Assembly (NCBI GenBank): GCA_907163375.1
Contig: CAJQUW010005296.1
Location: 248,001-312,000 of the forward strand
From: Prostheceraeus crozeri
Taxonomy: Eukaryota; Platyhelminthes; Polycladida; Euryleptidae
Direction: 5' to 3'
DNA length: 64,000 nucleotides
Within the stretch, counting starts at the first letter, position 1; every line of letters starts with the position of its first letter. A model generated the notes under the pieces. It was not told the origin of the DNA and made no database searches. It worked only from the letters and a program-made list of their open reading frames with translations. Shown here piece by piece: positions 22,021-34,226 of this stretch. Made by a program: the position numbers and the translations under genes.

Positions 22021-22374
22021 GACACATATGACAGCATTCCTTCAGTGATTTTGAAGCAAGTAGCTTTTTTAATGTGTACTTCATATTGACCTGCTTATCA
22101 TTTATTACATGTATTTGTGCATCTTTGTGTTTTTGATGATTTTCATTCACTCGAAATAACTGAATTTCTATTCTATTCAAATCTTTATCAGTTCCACCCT
22201 ATAGGTACCCAAGAAAGATATCTACAAGGCGATGGTGCTTCAGCGCGTTTTTGATCTGACGGCTTGAGTACCTACGCGTTTTCACAAGACGGTAGTTGTG
22301 AAAAGTTATAGTTCATTGATTGCAAAACTCTCACACTTGCGACTTAATTTGTAGAAATTTGCATCAGTTTACGT

Positions 22375-23010
22375 AGGGACGTAGATTGAAGTTTATGGCT
22401 AAAGTGATACTTTCTATGCTTTCTCTGATTAAATGAAAGGCACTGAGTCTGGATAAATCGTCTAAAATGACATTTTCCGTATTTCATCTGATTAAATGAA
22501 AAGTGCTGAGTCACGAGCCATAATTTTTGGCATGGAATGTCTTTAGGTAATTTCCTTTCATATTAATGTACCATTGTCTATGAAGCTTACCACATGTATA
22601 TCAGGCAATCCTCTTGACATCGGTGGACGCAAGCGATTTGACCAATTTCATCCACATTTACCCACATTCTTGCATGTATCGCCAATCAGAAACAGGACAA
22701 CATCATAAATAATAGCAACAAGATAACACCAAAATAACAACATATACATAATAGGAAATTACCTGAAGACATTTTCCTGCCAAAAATTATAGCTCTTGAC
22801 TCAGTACTTTTCATTTAATCAGATAAAATAAGAAAATGTCATTTTAGCCCAAAACTTCAATCAGTATCTATCATCATGTCTGACAAGAAGAGGAAGCAGG
22901 TAGAACTCGGCAGACGCGCAGTAGTAGGCATAGGATGTACATCATTAAGTGAAAGTCTCATTTTCGGCCTGATTCTGGCTGCCCCGACTGCACTGCAAGC
23001 TGCACATGCG
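22375..23010. repeat. foldback family B, copy 1 (partly degraded)
   Basis: Left and right parts are inverted repeats around CTGATTAAATGAAAAGTGCT (about 22490) and AGTACTTTTCATTTAATCAG (about 22805). The outer right end (GACAAGAAGAGGAAG...CTCGGCAGACGC) matches the complete copy at 56517-57226 and the half copy at 48245-48662. There is no coding potential; the 63-codon frame at 22876 is incidental. Confidence 0.7.
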
Positions 23011-26000
23011 TCCGGCATACATGTGCTTCATCAGCCAAACTGTGTGCTGGGAGGCAGTGCCTTTTGAAAGGACTGACCCTCAGGTTAAGTACAGTTCAAA
23101 GCAGACAGCTGCAACGCCATGCGTAGCTGGCCGGACGTCATCAACAAGCTAATACGATTACGTCACAAGAGGAGCACACAAGAGGAGCACTTCAAGGGCA
23201 CTGATTCTGTCTTGTTGCCTCATGATAAAGGAAGTGGTCCCGAAAATAATGGTTCGCATTTGCAGCTCTCCTCTGAGAAGTAGGATCCTGCAGTGAGATC
23301 ATTCAGTGTCCACAAAGGTGGCTTGAGACACATCGTTGATGAAAGAAGGGCCTTTCTTTCAGATCTGATGAGTTATCAAAATGAAATCCTTTGTATCCGA
23401 GAGAAACAAATACATGTACACGTAACATAAATCAGGGTAGCAGCATAGTAGCAGAGGCCAGATAGATGCGTTGTAGGCAGGGCATTTTTAAGGCATTTCT
23501 ACTTGGTAACTATTTGGTCGAGAGGGCACTTTAGGACTATGTGCTCAAGATAGCATTTTAGGAGTAAGTCTGCGTTCTCTCAGAGTACTGTCGCTCACAC
23601 TGATGCATACTTTGATGACCTTTGTTCCACTTATCTATGGGCATGTCTCAAAAAGCACTGTAGGGTTTAAGTTTTTATAAGTCTAACGTTATGTGGTAAG
23701 TTACTAAATGAATGTAATTAAAATTGCATAGTACGAGTGTACATGCTAACAAGCATGCTCGTATATTCTTGTTTATCTTACATGCATGTCATTTTTATAT
23801 TATCAACTATCGCATTCATTTGGCTGTAAGAAAATTGGCAAATTTGGGCATTTATGTGACCGTGTTCTCTATGTTAGCTTCTTTAATTATGAAATTTTAT
23901 TTCATATCCTTTCGCAGCAATTTGATAATTTGTTTAGGGAAAATATATTTGTAGGAACAAAGATTGCCATTTTTATTTAAGCCCTGTGAATGCACTGTCA
24001 ATGTATCAATGTCAATATATCGATAGGAATTGGAAAAACATTTCATTTCGTTCTTCGATTCATGAACGGCAAATTCTTATTTCAGTTCAGTGGTGAAAAC
24101 TGAAATATCCCGCTCGCTGAGTTCACTCGTTCACCAGTGAAGGCCTGAAAACTTCGTTTGCTCACTCGCTAACTGGAAAGTTCGAATGCACTTGTCAGCA
24201 GCCACTGACGTCCCACGACCAGCAGATTTGATGGAGATCTTCTTGTTCGCTGTTAAAGCCACCGGAAGTATGGCTTAGCGATTCGTGATCTTGTGCTGGA
24301 CTGTCCTGGAGCGTGCCATGTCATGTTTTGCATTTTCGTGTTCGGCGTATCATGCATGGCCTATGTGCTCACCTTATGCAAGCACCGAAACCAAAAAAGA
24401 AAAACTTTTTTTACAAAGTCTAACTATGTAAGTCAGTAATGATAGTTTTCTGCAAACGACGTTCTTTCAGTCATGAAGTTCGCCATCTCAAGTCTGTGAT
24501 CAAAAACGACCTTGCCAAGGCCGTTCATGGCAATTATCAGACGGTTGATTTTATGATCGCTCTCCATTCCGTGGAAATTAATTGAAACTTTTGTTGGGAA
24601 ATGTTTCATCTTCTGATCACTGCATATACTCGTTGCTTCCATTGTTTTACTTTTTTCAATTTTCGTCTTGTCCACCAGAAATTGTATTGTCTCTCATATC
24701 AGGCAATTTTCGAACACAGCATCGCGTATGACTAATATATCAGACCTCTGATCTCCTCAGCTCCTTTTGAAATAGCTTAAAGATACAAAAAATATCATGA
24801 ATGAGTACATTTACATTGCTTGAAGAACACATTCTTGCTAAATAGCAAAATTTTGCTTCTAATCTTTCCATTCTCGAACATTTTCTCCATGAAAGTGTGG
24901 GTATATACATAGATAATGCCGTCCAAGAATCAAGTGTGATCATGAACTGACGGTTATTTACCAAGTCAATTTTTTGGATGTTTTATTTATCAAGAAATCG
25001 GTCAGTGTAATTCAAATTCGTATAAAAGTCCGGTTACCTAGTATTTAATTTCCTACAAGGCAACGGAACCACTTTGAGGGGGCAAGGTAACCATTTGGTT
25101 ACCTAGTTCGTATGTAGAAAAATACCCTGGCTGTAGGCTTTCAGTCAGTTTGGCAGACAGATTTACACAGCAGCAGACTTTCGAACCCTTTGAAATTGTG
25201 CTTTTGATGTGTAAGTTCCTGCTCATGTCGTAGGATAGAACCACTTCGAGAATGGATGTGACGACAGGCAGTTAATCATGGATGGAGATGCGGACGGGGT
25301 GGAGGGCTTACTTCGTAATGAAGACATGTAGACTGGCTCGCAAAACAGTGTTGTAGGATGAAGGATGTCTACATGAATCCATCATCTCAAACGAAATGAA
25401 TCTTCATAATTTACTTTTTCTAAAAAAATCAAACATCAATGCACGTATTATCTGATCACATAGAGAATTATTTCGAAATTATTCCAGTTTATTAACAACC
25501 TTCGCGCGTGATCAAGTGAAATCTCCCTATTTTTCGACTAAAGCAGAAATCTGATTTTTGACATGAAGTTTTAAAAGCTTGTGAACCCTAGGAGGAATCA
25601 ACGATCACCGAATTTGTCAAGTGCATTCGAAACTGCATTTATCAAACTTGTCAATATCCTTTGGACATCATTCAACAAAATATGCAAGATAAATTCTATC
25701 TTTGTCGGATTTCATTAAAACATCTGGAGGGAATGCACGGCTCTGAGGTTAGTCACATGTCAATGCTTGATAAAGAAATAAGATTATCAAGAGATCAAGA
25801 TGATCAAGATATAAGATTATTCCCCATGTTCTCTCCTTACAACGATTCACCGAGCAGCATGCTGGAAATCTATGCTTCAAGTGAAAGAACCAGGGTTGCC
25901 TTCGGGATTAAAGTTTCAGTCCTCACCCATGCGCACAGAAGAATATGTTTGCAAGCAAATGTAGATGTGGAATTTAGACGCTGGTCCACTAAAGAACATC

Positions 26001-26092
26001 AAAAACTGAAAAAAGAAGATCACATAGGATCATGCAGGAACGTGGACATTCGAGATAATCTTGATATGGCGGTCATCCACACAATTACAGTA
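23011..26092. other. no recognised gene; one unassigned 147-codon frame
   Basis: The longest open frame, 25661-26104 (+), encodes a hydrophilic product (HLEGMHGSEVSHMSMLDKEI...). It shows no known motif and its stop falls in the left end of the MITE at 26093, so it is weak evidence for a gene. A 9-bp perfect hairpin, AGGTAACCA-TT-TGGTTACCT, lies at 25083-25102. Otherwise nothing was recognised. Confidence 0.35.
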
Positions 26093-26258
26093 ACTATGCC
26101 TTGAGTTGTGGAGCCAGGGTATTGTGAGATGATTTTGTGATTTCAGAACGTGACCATGCTTACCGGTGGTAAGCGAAATGCATTGTGATTTGGCTTAACT
26201 TTGCTTTTTTCAAAGCCGAACATCTGGTTTACCCTGGCTCCACAACTTAAACCATAGT
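26093..26258. mobile_element. MITE, 166 bp
   Basis: TIRs of about 29 bp contain the exact block TTGTGGAGCCAGGGTA (left, from about 26105) and TACCCTGGCTCCACAA (right, to about 26245). Only a few mismatches lie outside the block. The interior is GC-poor and non-coding. No convincing TSD, so the superfamily is open. Confidence 0.75.
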
Positions 26259-26970
26259 CATGGCACAGGGTCTATTCAAGCATTTACAGTAACGTTTCGA
26301 AAATGATGAACATTCATCAACCAAATCACTATAAGAATCGGCATTCATTACCAGCATTTAGTTTTCCAGAGACGTTTAAAGTCGTTTCATTTAAATAAAA
26401 TACGGGTGGTTCAAAAAGCTAATTTACTTTCATTATTTTGCATCCCAGAGCTTGGAAACCTTTACAAAATAAAATAAGTTGTCAAACTCAATGCAACAAA
26501 AAGTGCTTTCACAAAAGTAAAATGAGTAGTAAGTGAATTATTTTGATACGTATCGTTCTTCATCTTTTCTTCAAACTTTGTTTGAAATGGTAGAGAAACT
26601 TCACTATTTTTGACAGGGCTTTGATAACGTCATAGTTTGAAGAAGTTATATTTCTGTGAAGCAATATCTCATCTTCTGTAGCGCTCATTGCAAGGTCGGG
26701 CAAAACCTTGGGTCAGAACCCAAAATTCAAGTCCAAGTTTCAATAAATGAAGTTTCAATAACAAGCAATAACGTTTCAATAAACGAAGTCCACTATTTGT
26801 ATTTTGTGCTCATATAAGGATTCTTCTATAGGGCAAAATTCCTATTGGGCCCATGATAAGTGCTGCATAAGTGGAAAACAATTTCTCATTGCAATAACTG
26901 TAATTATTAGATAAAATACATGTAGGCCTATTACGTAGAGCTTTCCTTAAAATCTAACCTACGCTGATAT

Positions 26971-26996
26971 AAATAAATAAATAAATAAATATATAT
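26971..26996. repeat. AAAT/AT simple repeat
   Basis: A run of AAAT units (AAATAAATAAATAAATAAAT) is followed by an ATATATATA tract. Confidence 0.9.
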
Positions 26997-27555
26997 ATAG
27001 CATTGGCCAGAATGAATGACTCAGTTAATCAATTAGCATTGTTTTCCATTGTGGTTGAATCTGCAGACACCCTGACCTCTCTGCGGAAATGTTTTTGCAA
27101 CAAACTGTCTTACAGGACTATCTGCATGATAACTGAGCTGTAATGGCTTAGTATTACATGTGGTTGTCGGCTGGAAGTCAGACAGACCACGAAAATTCTG
27201 GCTATCCATAAAAGATAAATGCTGAAAAGATTTTTGCCATTATGCCTATGAAAATTGGATTACTGCGAACGGGTTCCAGTTACGATCTTGCAGAAAACCA
27301 AAGGACGCAGCTCAACACATTGTATGTGACACGCTTGAAGACCACTCCGCACCCCTCGTTCAAAGTAATTAGATATGTAATAAGAAGTAATTATCTTGAT
27401 TGTGACCGATGCAATAAAAGATAGTTAAATAGCGTCTTGGATTGATGATTTTGCACGAAGCTTTTCAACAGCAATTTGATAAAATCATCTTTTCTTCTAG
27501 CATTTTTTTTGATTTAGTAGCTTGATGGCATTTTTGAAAAATAATTGGCATTGAT

Positions 27556-27640
27556 CATAGCGTAGATACATATTAGGTAGAGTAGCAACTCAGCCTTTCT
27601 TAAATTCCCTTTGTGTATACAGTTTTGATGTTCATTGTAA
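27556..27640 (+). repeat. CATAGAGTA-family fragment, left end only
   Basis: CATAGCGTAGATACATATTA, then the TAGAGTAGCAACTC and TGTGTATACA landmarks, match the left end of the family. It stops where the Penelope-like element begins. Confidence 0.7.
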
Positions 27641-30244
27641 ATTAATCGGCTAATTGCCTCGGACAGTCCCACGAAGAAAAAACAATTCTTTCGCTGGCCT
27701 TTCACCTGTGTCAAACATCAGGCATCGTCAGGCGAATGTATTGACAACATACATTGTAACTATTTCAAAGGCTGTTACGACATTAATGAGTCATTCTATA
27801 AGGGATTACATTCAGGTTGCAACAAGCCCAGCCACGCTCTACTGATATCAAGTTTCGCGTTGAAACCTCCCTTCCGCTTCGTCCATAGGGCCTCCTTCAC
27901 TCTCCTCCTGTACCAATCAGACCCCCTAGTCACTACCCGCGCGCCCTCCCAATCAATTCTGTGATATTTCTCCCAGCAGTGTTTCGCAATCTCAGAGCTG
28001 ACTACATTCCCTTCTAAAACATTCTTCTTGTGTTCCTTAATCCTTTGCTCCATTCCTCTTTTAGTTTCTCCCACATAATTCCCTTCACATCCTTTGCAAT
28101 TGATGTTATACACTACTTCCTTCGGCTCGGTCTTTTGTTCTTTCTTTCTCACCAATTGCTTGCCCACTGACTGACCTCCTCTTTCATACGCTTTGTAATT
28201 GTGCCGCCTCAGTATATCTTCCCTACTTTCTCCGTCACTCCTTTCTCACACGGAAGAACAATCACCCCTTCGATTCCCTCTTTCACTGAGTGATTGTTTC
28301 CTTCGGCTTCCTCTTCAGTTTCTCTGCTTCTCCTCTCACTTTGTAGCCTGCATTTGTGGAAGAATCTGTTGTCATATGCATTACGTCTAAAGACCGTACT
28401 CAAATGTTTCATCTCCTTTTGTTTCTTCCCACCTTCACATACTCTGTTTGCTCTTAGGATCATGCATTTCAGCACTCCCTCCTTCACTTTGTCACTATGA
28501 TGAGACCTTTTGTTTATGTATAAGTCCGTGTGAGTTGCCTTCCTAAAAACTCCTGTAGAAATCTTCTTCCCTTCTCTCTCCAATTCGACATCAAGAAAAG
28601 ATAATTTTCTTGTTTCTTTATTCTCCATTTCCCAAGTAAATTTGACTTTAGGATGTCTGGAATTCATGTAGTTCACCAGTCTCTCAATTTCTTCTTCAGA
28701 CCCTTCCACTACATTTAAACAATCGTCTACGTATCTTAGATGTTTCTTAGGTGTTATTCATCCATTCAATCTTGCTGCTGTGAATGTTTCTTCTTCAAAC
28801 TCATTCATGAATATCTTTGCCATGATTGGTGAGAGACAACTTCATATGCTCAGACCACTCCTTTGCCTGAAAATCGTCCCTTTATATTCAAAAAAAGGAT
28901 GAGTTCAGTACTAGTCTTAGTAATTCTACAATGCTGTCCACCTGCCAATTGGTTCTACTTGAGATGTATGGGTCTGCTCTCAATTTCTTCTCCGCACACA
29001 TAATGGCATCTTCTACTGGAATTGAAGGGTACATCGCTTGTACATCCAATGAAACTAGGATGTCGCTCTCTTCTAAGTCCCAATTTTTGATTTTCTTGCA
29101 TAGGTCCCCTGTGTCTTTCACATGACTTCCTATGTCCTGTCGGGAATAGCCCATAATCTTCGACAGTTGTTTTGCAAAATTCTGCGTAAGACTACCTCTG
29201 GTGTAAACTACTGGGCGTAACGGAATTCTCTCTTTATGCACTTTTGGCAAACCAAACATGTATGGCATATTATAATTATGTCGCAGGTGATAATCATTTC
29301 ATCTCAGCCTCTTCTAACTCGCCAGTTGAAACCATGCTTTTCAACCTGTCCCCAATATCTTTCCGAACTCCTTTCCATGGATCCTTTCTTATTTCTTCAT
29401 AGTGTCCATCATTCAACACTTCCCGCATTTTTATCTGATACTCCTCTTCATCTAATACTACCGTCACTCTTCCTTTGTCTGCCTGTATTATTCGTATTTC
29501 TTTGTTATTTACCGAATTCTTCAAGCTCCTCAACGCCTCCCTTTCCTCGAAGCTTAAGTTGCTGTCACTTCTGCGATTGTTTTTCGATACCTTCTTCAAA
29601 CAACTCATAACTTCGCATCTGATTTCTTCTTTCCTATTCTCATTCTTGTTATTCCTAATTCCAGCTTCTATCCCTGCCATGAATTCATCCATGTCAATCT
29701 TTCCCGTCCTCACCTCAAAATTTAGACCCAATTCTAACAACTTTCTCTCTTTGTCGGTTAAACCTTTGGAACTCATGTCTACCACCAATCTTTCTTTCCA
29801 TTCCTTGTTCTCCCCTTCGCTGTCCTGGACCCCACCCGACCGGACTGATATTTGCTGCAACTTTTTACTATGTGCATCCCTTACCTTTTTAGAAAGTTTC
29901 TGACAAGATTATGTTACCATATCACGAAATTTCTTCAGATCTTTCGTCTCCTCCTCTTCAGACAAGGAGACCTCCAAGTCCAGCACGAGTTTTCTCTGTC
30001 TTCGAAGTTCTTGTCTTAGCCTCTTCCTTTCTTCGTTGACCAGCCGTAGTCCAAACTCTAGTTGCAACTTCTCCCGATTCTCCGTGATTTGACCAGGTAC
30101 ACACAAAGTCGTACCCGTTAGATCGCCCGCCTCCGGTACGTGTTCGTTACACGAACTCGGCCCGGTAAACGGGTCGTTCCTACCGTCACGTAACCGGTAC
30201 GAGCTCGTGTACCCGAAGGAGGTTCCAAAAAAAAAAATCCGCAC
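27640..30244 (-). mobile_element. Penelope-like retroelement, one fairly long copy
   Basis: The element reads on the minus strand. An N-terminal basic, coiled-coil region (about 29290-30244) is followed by a Penelope-type reverse transcriptase (about 28210-29270) with FGLPKVHKERIPLRPV, SLDVQAMYPSIP and RYVDDC. A GIY-YIG endonuclease (about 27796-28167) follows, with CEGNYVGETKRGMEQRIKEH and the family-typical end QPECNPL. RT plus GIY-YIG defines the Penelope group. A 3' UTR reaches to about 27640. The copy is broken in a handful of places and looks inactive, of moderate age. The many plus-strand frames here are antisense shadows. Confidence 0.9.
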
Positions 30245-30262
30245 TGCTGCTTGATTTACGGT

Positions 30263-30313
30263 CTTTCATTTAATCTCCAGTGCTCTGTATTTTAGCTGGA
30301 GATTAAATGAAAG
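30263..30313. repeat. perfect 18-bp hairpin beside the Penelope-like element
   Basis: CTTTCATTTAATCTCCAG (30263-30280) and its exact complement CTGGAGATTAAATGAAAG (30296-30313) are separated by 15 bp. It lies about 20 bp beyond the 5' edge of the Penelope-like element. Function unknown. Confidence 0.85.
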
Positions 30314-30879
30314 CCCGTTTTTACAAGCAACAGGGCGGATCCTAACTAAAGAGAAAAGTCAAACATGTCAAATAATAGGTTTATTCTTCATGAAATTATA
30401 GCCACGTACCACAGTAACACTGCCTGGGATAGTTGACTAAAATAACAGTACCTGGGAAGTTTGACTGCAGTTCGGCAACACTTAAACAATTCCTTGTGCA
30501 GTAATTGCCTTCACACTTGCAAACAGTTCCACGTAGAATCCATGTATAGGCCTACTTGGTTTGATATCCCAATCTTATCCGGAGATAAGAGAATCATTGT
30601 CTCTGAAAAAGGAAATATTTTTCAATGACATTTCAGGCTGGATTCATACGATCGCAAAAAGCAAGGATATGTATAGGATGCATCTATGCAAGAATTACAT
30701 GATGAATTATATATAAAAGCACAAATGAAACAAAATTTGTAAATTAAAGTAAGCAGTATTTACTATGCCAGCATCAATTATAAATAGCATGCAAAATTAT
30801 GATGAGATTAACATTCAAGTCAATGTATGAATTAAACAGAGCTTCTGTAGACCTAAAATAACAAGCAATGCGTCAATCA

Positions 30880-31195
30880 TGTCGCAAAGCATCTGCAAGC
30901 CTACTTTAGGCCTAGATAGATCTTATCACGTTTGTTTAAATTTTGGCATCTAACATTGTAGGAGAGATTATTACTTATGTCTTTATATGCGCCTCTTACC
31001 TCAATTCACTAGTTCTTACATAAGACAGTTTTAAAATGAAGTTGTAACCTAAATCACACTTGTCTACAGTTTGCTTTCCAATGAAGTTGGTTTCTGTTTT
31101 CTGAACGAACTGTAGACAAGTGTGATTTAGGTTAAAACTTCACTTTGAAACTATAAGTAGCAAAAGTATGCGTGCAGATGCTTTGCGAACCAACG
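30880..31195. repeat. foldback with a strong inner hairpin
   Basis: Inner arms of 36 bp (about 31037-31072 and 31109-31144) share the block AACCTAAATCACACTTGTCT and its complement, nearly perfect. Outer arms share GCAAAGCATCTGCA (about 30883) and TGCAGATGCTTTGC (about 31177). Non-coding; a likely small foldback or MITE. Confidence 0.7.
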
Positions 31196-31214
31196 CTTGA
31201 TCATTGATGATGTC

Positions 31215-33580
31215 GCTGATGAAATACAATTATATAAACTAACCAGTTAGCAGTAGAAGAAGCAACATCCCCGTGACGCCTGCATAATACCTTTTACATT
31301 AAGCTTGTTTCAATCGGATCATTAACACATTTCAAGAACTTAATACAAGCCATGATAAAAGCGAAATTAATGTGAAAAGCACTACAGTCCCTATCAAATC
31401 ATCTTATATGAATAAATAATAATGCGATGAATTATTTGTATCTACTAAATACGGGAGGTTTGCACCGTACAGCTTTACTGATGCAGGTCTCATTGTAAAC
31501 TGCACACCACTAAAACAGCAGTTACAGTAATATATCCGCTAAACTTAACAGAAAATATTCGCAAGAAACATGAAAATGATGACGTTACAATTGGATGATT
31601 GATGACATCAATTAAAATCCGCTAATATCAGATAGAGCGTCTCTACGGATATTTTCTGTTCGGAGTGTAAAAACAGCAGTGAAAGTAATTTTAGCTGCTG
31701 ATTTTAACGAATATTTGTTGTTTATAGTGCACTTGCATTAGTCACTCGCTGTGACAAAGATAGTTTTTTTTAACTACAATACATCGTATCACTTGGCTCT
31801 CCTCCGAACTTCTATAGGGAATAGGAATAAACTCACGAGGATGCTGCTGCCTTCCCTGAAAACTAGACAAATTGATTTTGTTTACATCTGCATCAGCACC
31901 TTACAGTATCTCCCCAAAACCGCCGGTTAATCAGGGTTTGTACACCTAACGTCAGCCAGATAGCTAGACTCAAGCTAAAATTTTAGGCATGAAGCATTTC
32001 AGGAGAATGCAGTTTACTTTCCCTCCATAGAATAATATCCATATCAATGAAGAAATTTGAATATTGAAAGTAAATCAGCCTCAAGATGACTGCAGACTTA
32101 TGATTCTTGTTTTTTTCCATGATTGATCATCATAATCCATTGCAAACGATCTTGAGCAGAGTGATATTCCAGCATGCCTATGAACGATTCTACAGGTGAT
32201 TTTGTGATTTCATCTTTATGGTTGGACATGTCATTGATCTTCATGAAATGATAATGGGCAATTCCGTAAATAACGCACGTACGTTCTGACACACAATCTT
32301 CATTTCTCATCATGAAGCAATGCGATTCTATCCATGAAAATTGCACCATACCATGCCAAAATAGTATGAAATATTTATCACTTTTCAAATATTCAACAGT
32401 AGTCCCTCTAGCGTCGAAAGAGGGACTGCCATTAAATTAATTAATTAAATTGTTTTTACTAATTATATTGAAGGGACTACTATAATGTTTCAGAACGTTC
32501 GTGCGTTATTTATGAAATTGTTCTAATCGTTGTGAATGAATTATCTTTCAGGTTCAGACAAGACACTAAGGCTCATGCTATAAAAAACCCAGTTGCTCAC
32601 CAGCTTATCAAGAATTTTCTGTACTGATCGTTGGGCATTTCATGACTAATCGTCCACAATTCAATTACAATTCATTGCTACGATGATGTAACGTTAATGA
32701 GAGATGCTGTTTCATGTCGGTACAGCGCACGTCCAATGTAATTAAATATTGAATAGGCTTATTGAACGCTTTCCTTCTGATGAGTCCATAGAGTTAGATT
32801 TGTAAACTACACAACAACACTGTGTGACACATTCACAGATGACTGCTAATTTGTATTCGTTACGAATACATGCTGGAAATGTCTCATGTCAGCTCAAGAT
32901 GACACAGATATCTATCAATCCGAACTCTGTGCCCCGACCGCACTCAAAAGATAGGCTCTAATTAGTGTATCTGACATGCGTGTGGAAGTGACAACAAGCC
33001 ACGAGGCCGATTAGTCATCACAAAATCTGACAGATGAGACCACACTATGCCCATAGAGGTCTATACCTTATTGATGTCACAAAGCAAAACACCTCGATGG
33101 AATGCTGCATAAAATCGATATGTTGCAGGAAGTGTTGAGAAATTAAGCATGTTTATCAAAATAGCGAATGAAGATAGAACTAATGCATTGCTGAATTAGT
33201 GAACAGTGAAAACATGAATGTTGTTCAGGTGTTCTAAAGCATGAATCATTGCACCAGAGAAATCAGTCAAGTCACTGAAGTCAGCTGAAGACATTGTATT
33301 ATAGATTGCAGTGCATGGCTCGATAGAAAATGTGCCCCTCCATCTCAAAATAATATGCGCATGTTATGCTCCACTGCAGGTAAGATTCTGACTAACATTT
33401 GTTGCTTCGAAATTGCATGCATTATGCTATGAAATACTCAAGATGGCTAATAAAGACATGTTAGGGACATATCAATAATCAGGATTTACTAAGCAGGTGG
33501 GAAGTATTTTGGGATACCGTACATAAATTAACACTTTAGATATTCACGCAGTTTGCAACTGCACGGTCTATGTCCACTTA
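31215..33580. other. no recognised gene
   Basis: AT-rich, with only short frames such as 32098-32388 (-). Near 31511 and 31671 a 20-bp word, AAAACAGCAGT-ACAGTAAT, is repeated imperfectly. It contains the mini inverted-repeat element at 32398. Confidence 0.4.
32398..32481. repeat. 84-bp miniature inverted-repeat element
   Basis: Perfect 10-bp ends AGTAGTCCCT (32398-32407) and AGGGACTACT (32472-32481). A third, internal complement GAGGGACT (about 32421-32428) can pair with the left end to form a local hairpin. The middle is an AATT run. Confidence 0.6.
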
Positions 33581-33581
33581 T

Positions 33582-33649
33582 TGATAATTGTGCTTTTTAC
33601 TTTTATCTTTCCTAATGATAATTGTGCTTTTTACTTTTATCTTTCCTAA
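33582..33649 (+). repeat. perfect 34-bp tandem duplication
   Basis: The unit TGATAATTGTGCTTTTTACT... occurs twice, 33582-33615 and 33616-33649, without a difference. Confidence 0.9.
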
Positions 33650-33730
33650 GTCAAAATAACTCTCATGTTGTCATTAAGAGAATCCTCTCTACTAGTACAG
33701 GGATTATTATTGGAAATTAAATATTGGTGG

Positions 33731-33905
33731 TCTACGTGGCACGGTGGCTAAGTGCTTGGCTAGCGATCTTTCGGTCCAGAGGTCGAGCCAAAGTGTCATA
33801 GGAAGTCGTCAGGAAGGGCTTCCGGACCAAATGGTCACAGCCAGAATAAAGTCTGACTCTGTGTCAACACAGTGGAGCCCCAAGTAAGGTAGAGTAGACG
33901 TTGAC
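33731..33905 (+). mobile_element. tRNA-derived SINE
   Basis: A tRNA-like head has an A-box region GTGGCTAAGTGCTTGGC (about 33746-33762) and a B-box-like GGTCCAGAGGTCGAGCC (about 33774-33790). A unique body contains GGCTTCCGGACC, GTCACAGCCAGAATAAA and TCAACACAGTGGAGCC. The poor loop sequences rule out an active tRNA gene. No clear TSD or tail. Confidence 0.65.
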
Positions 33906-34226
33906 CTTAGAGTCCACAATTCACTTCAACTAATTAAAAAACATAATATTGCATGAATTATCAGACTGAAATGAAGTTATATCACGTCATCATTATTACG
34001 TAATGCATCATAGGCTATGCTTAACATTAATCGTGCATACATAAGCCTACAACGATCAAGGATACAATCAGAACACTAGAAGCTTCAGAGATGAAACAAT
34101 ACATATAATATGTCCGACATTACAGTTTAGTTGATCATCAGTCTGCAGCTGCGACCCCTATCCTGTTTTTCTGAAATATTTTGATATAATATAACAATGC
34201 AAAAAGTATTCCACTGCAGGGGAAGG

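Larger units (their letters stand above)
10100..22178 (+). mobile_element. LINE (jockey/CR1-like), about 3.5 kb net, split by nested insertions
   Basis: The pieces run in order on the plus strand: tRNA-like box and ORF1 (10106-10680), ORF1 continuation (11968-11984 and 12601-12775), endonuclease (12776-13058, 13875-13893, 15577-16243) and reverse transcriptase (about 20445-22020). A 3' UTR ends in GAAATAAC...TCTATTCTATTC near 22178. Each gap is filled by another element whose TSD is present, so removing them gives a collinear LINE. The 3' microsatellite tail and the two-ORF plan (coiled-coil ORF1, APE endonuclease plus RT) fit the jockey/CR1 group. The copy is old and dead: the RT box reads IDD in place of YADD and several frames are interrupted. 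Confidence 0.8.

Noticed and set aside
25661-26104. 147-codon frame as a host gene
   Set aside because: No recognisable domain, and its stop is supplied by a MITE end; kept only as an unassigned frame.
27640-27800. Hammerhead-ribozyme motif at the Penelope 3' end
   Set aside because: A CTGATG...GAAA-like arrangement can be read on the minus strand, but I could not pair the required three stems.
28199-29903. Plus-strand serine/leucine-rich frames
   Set aside because: They are antisense to the Penelope-like coding region, whose RT and GIY-YIG motifs are on the minus strand.
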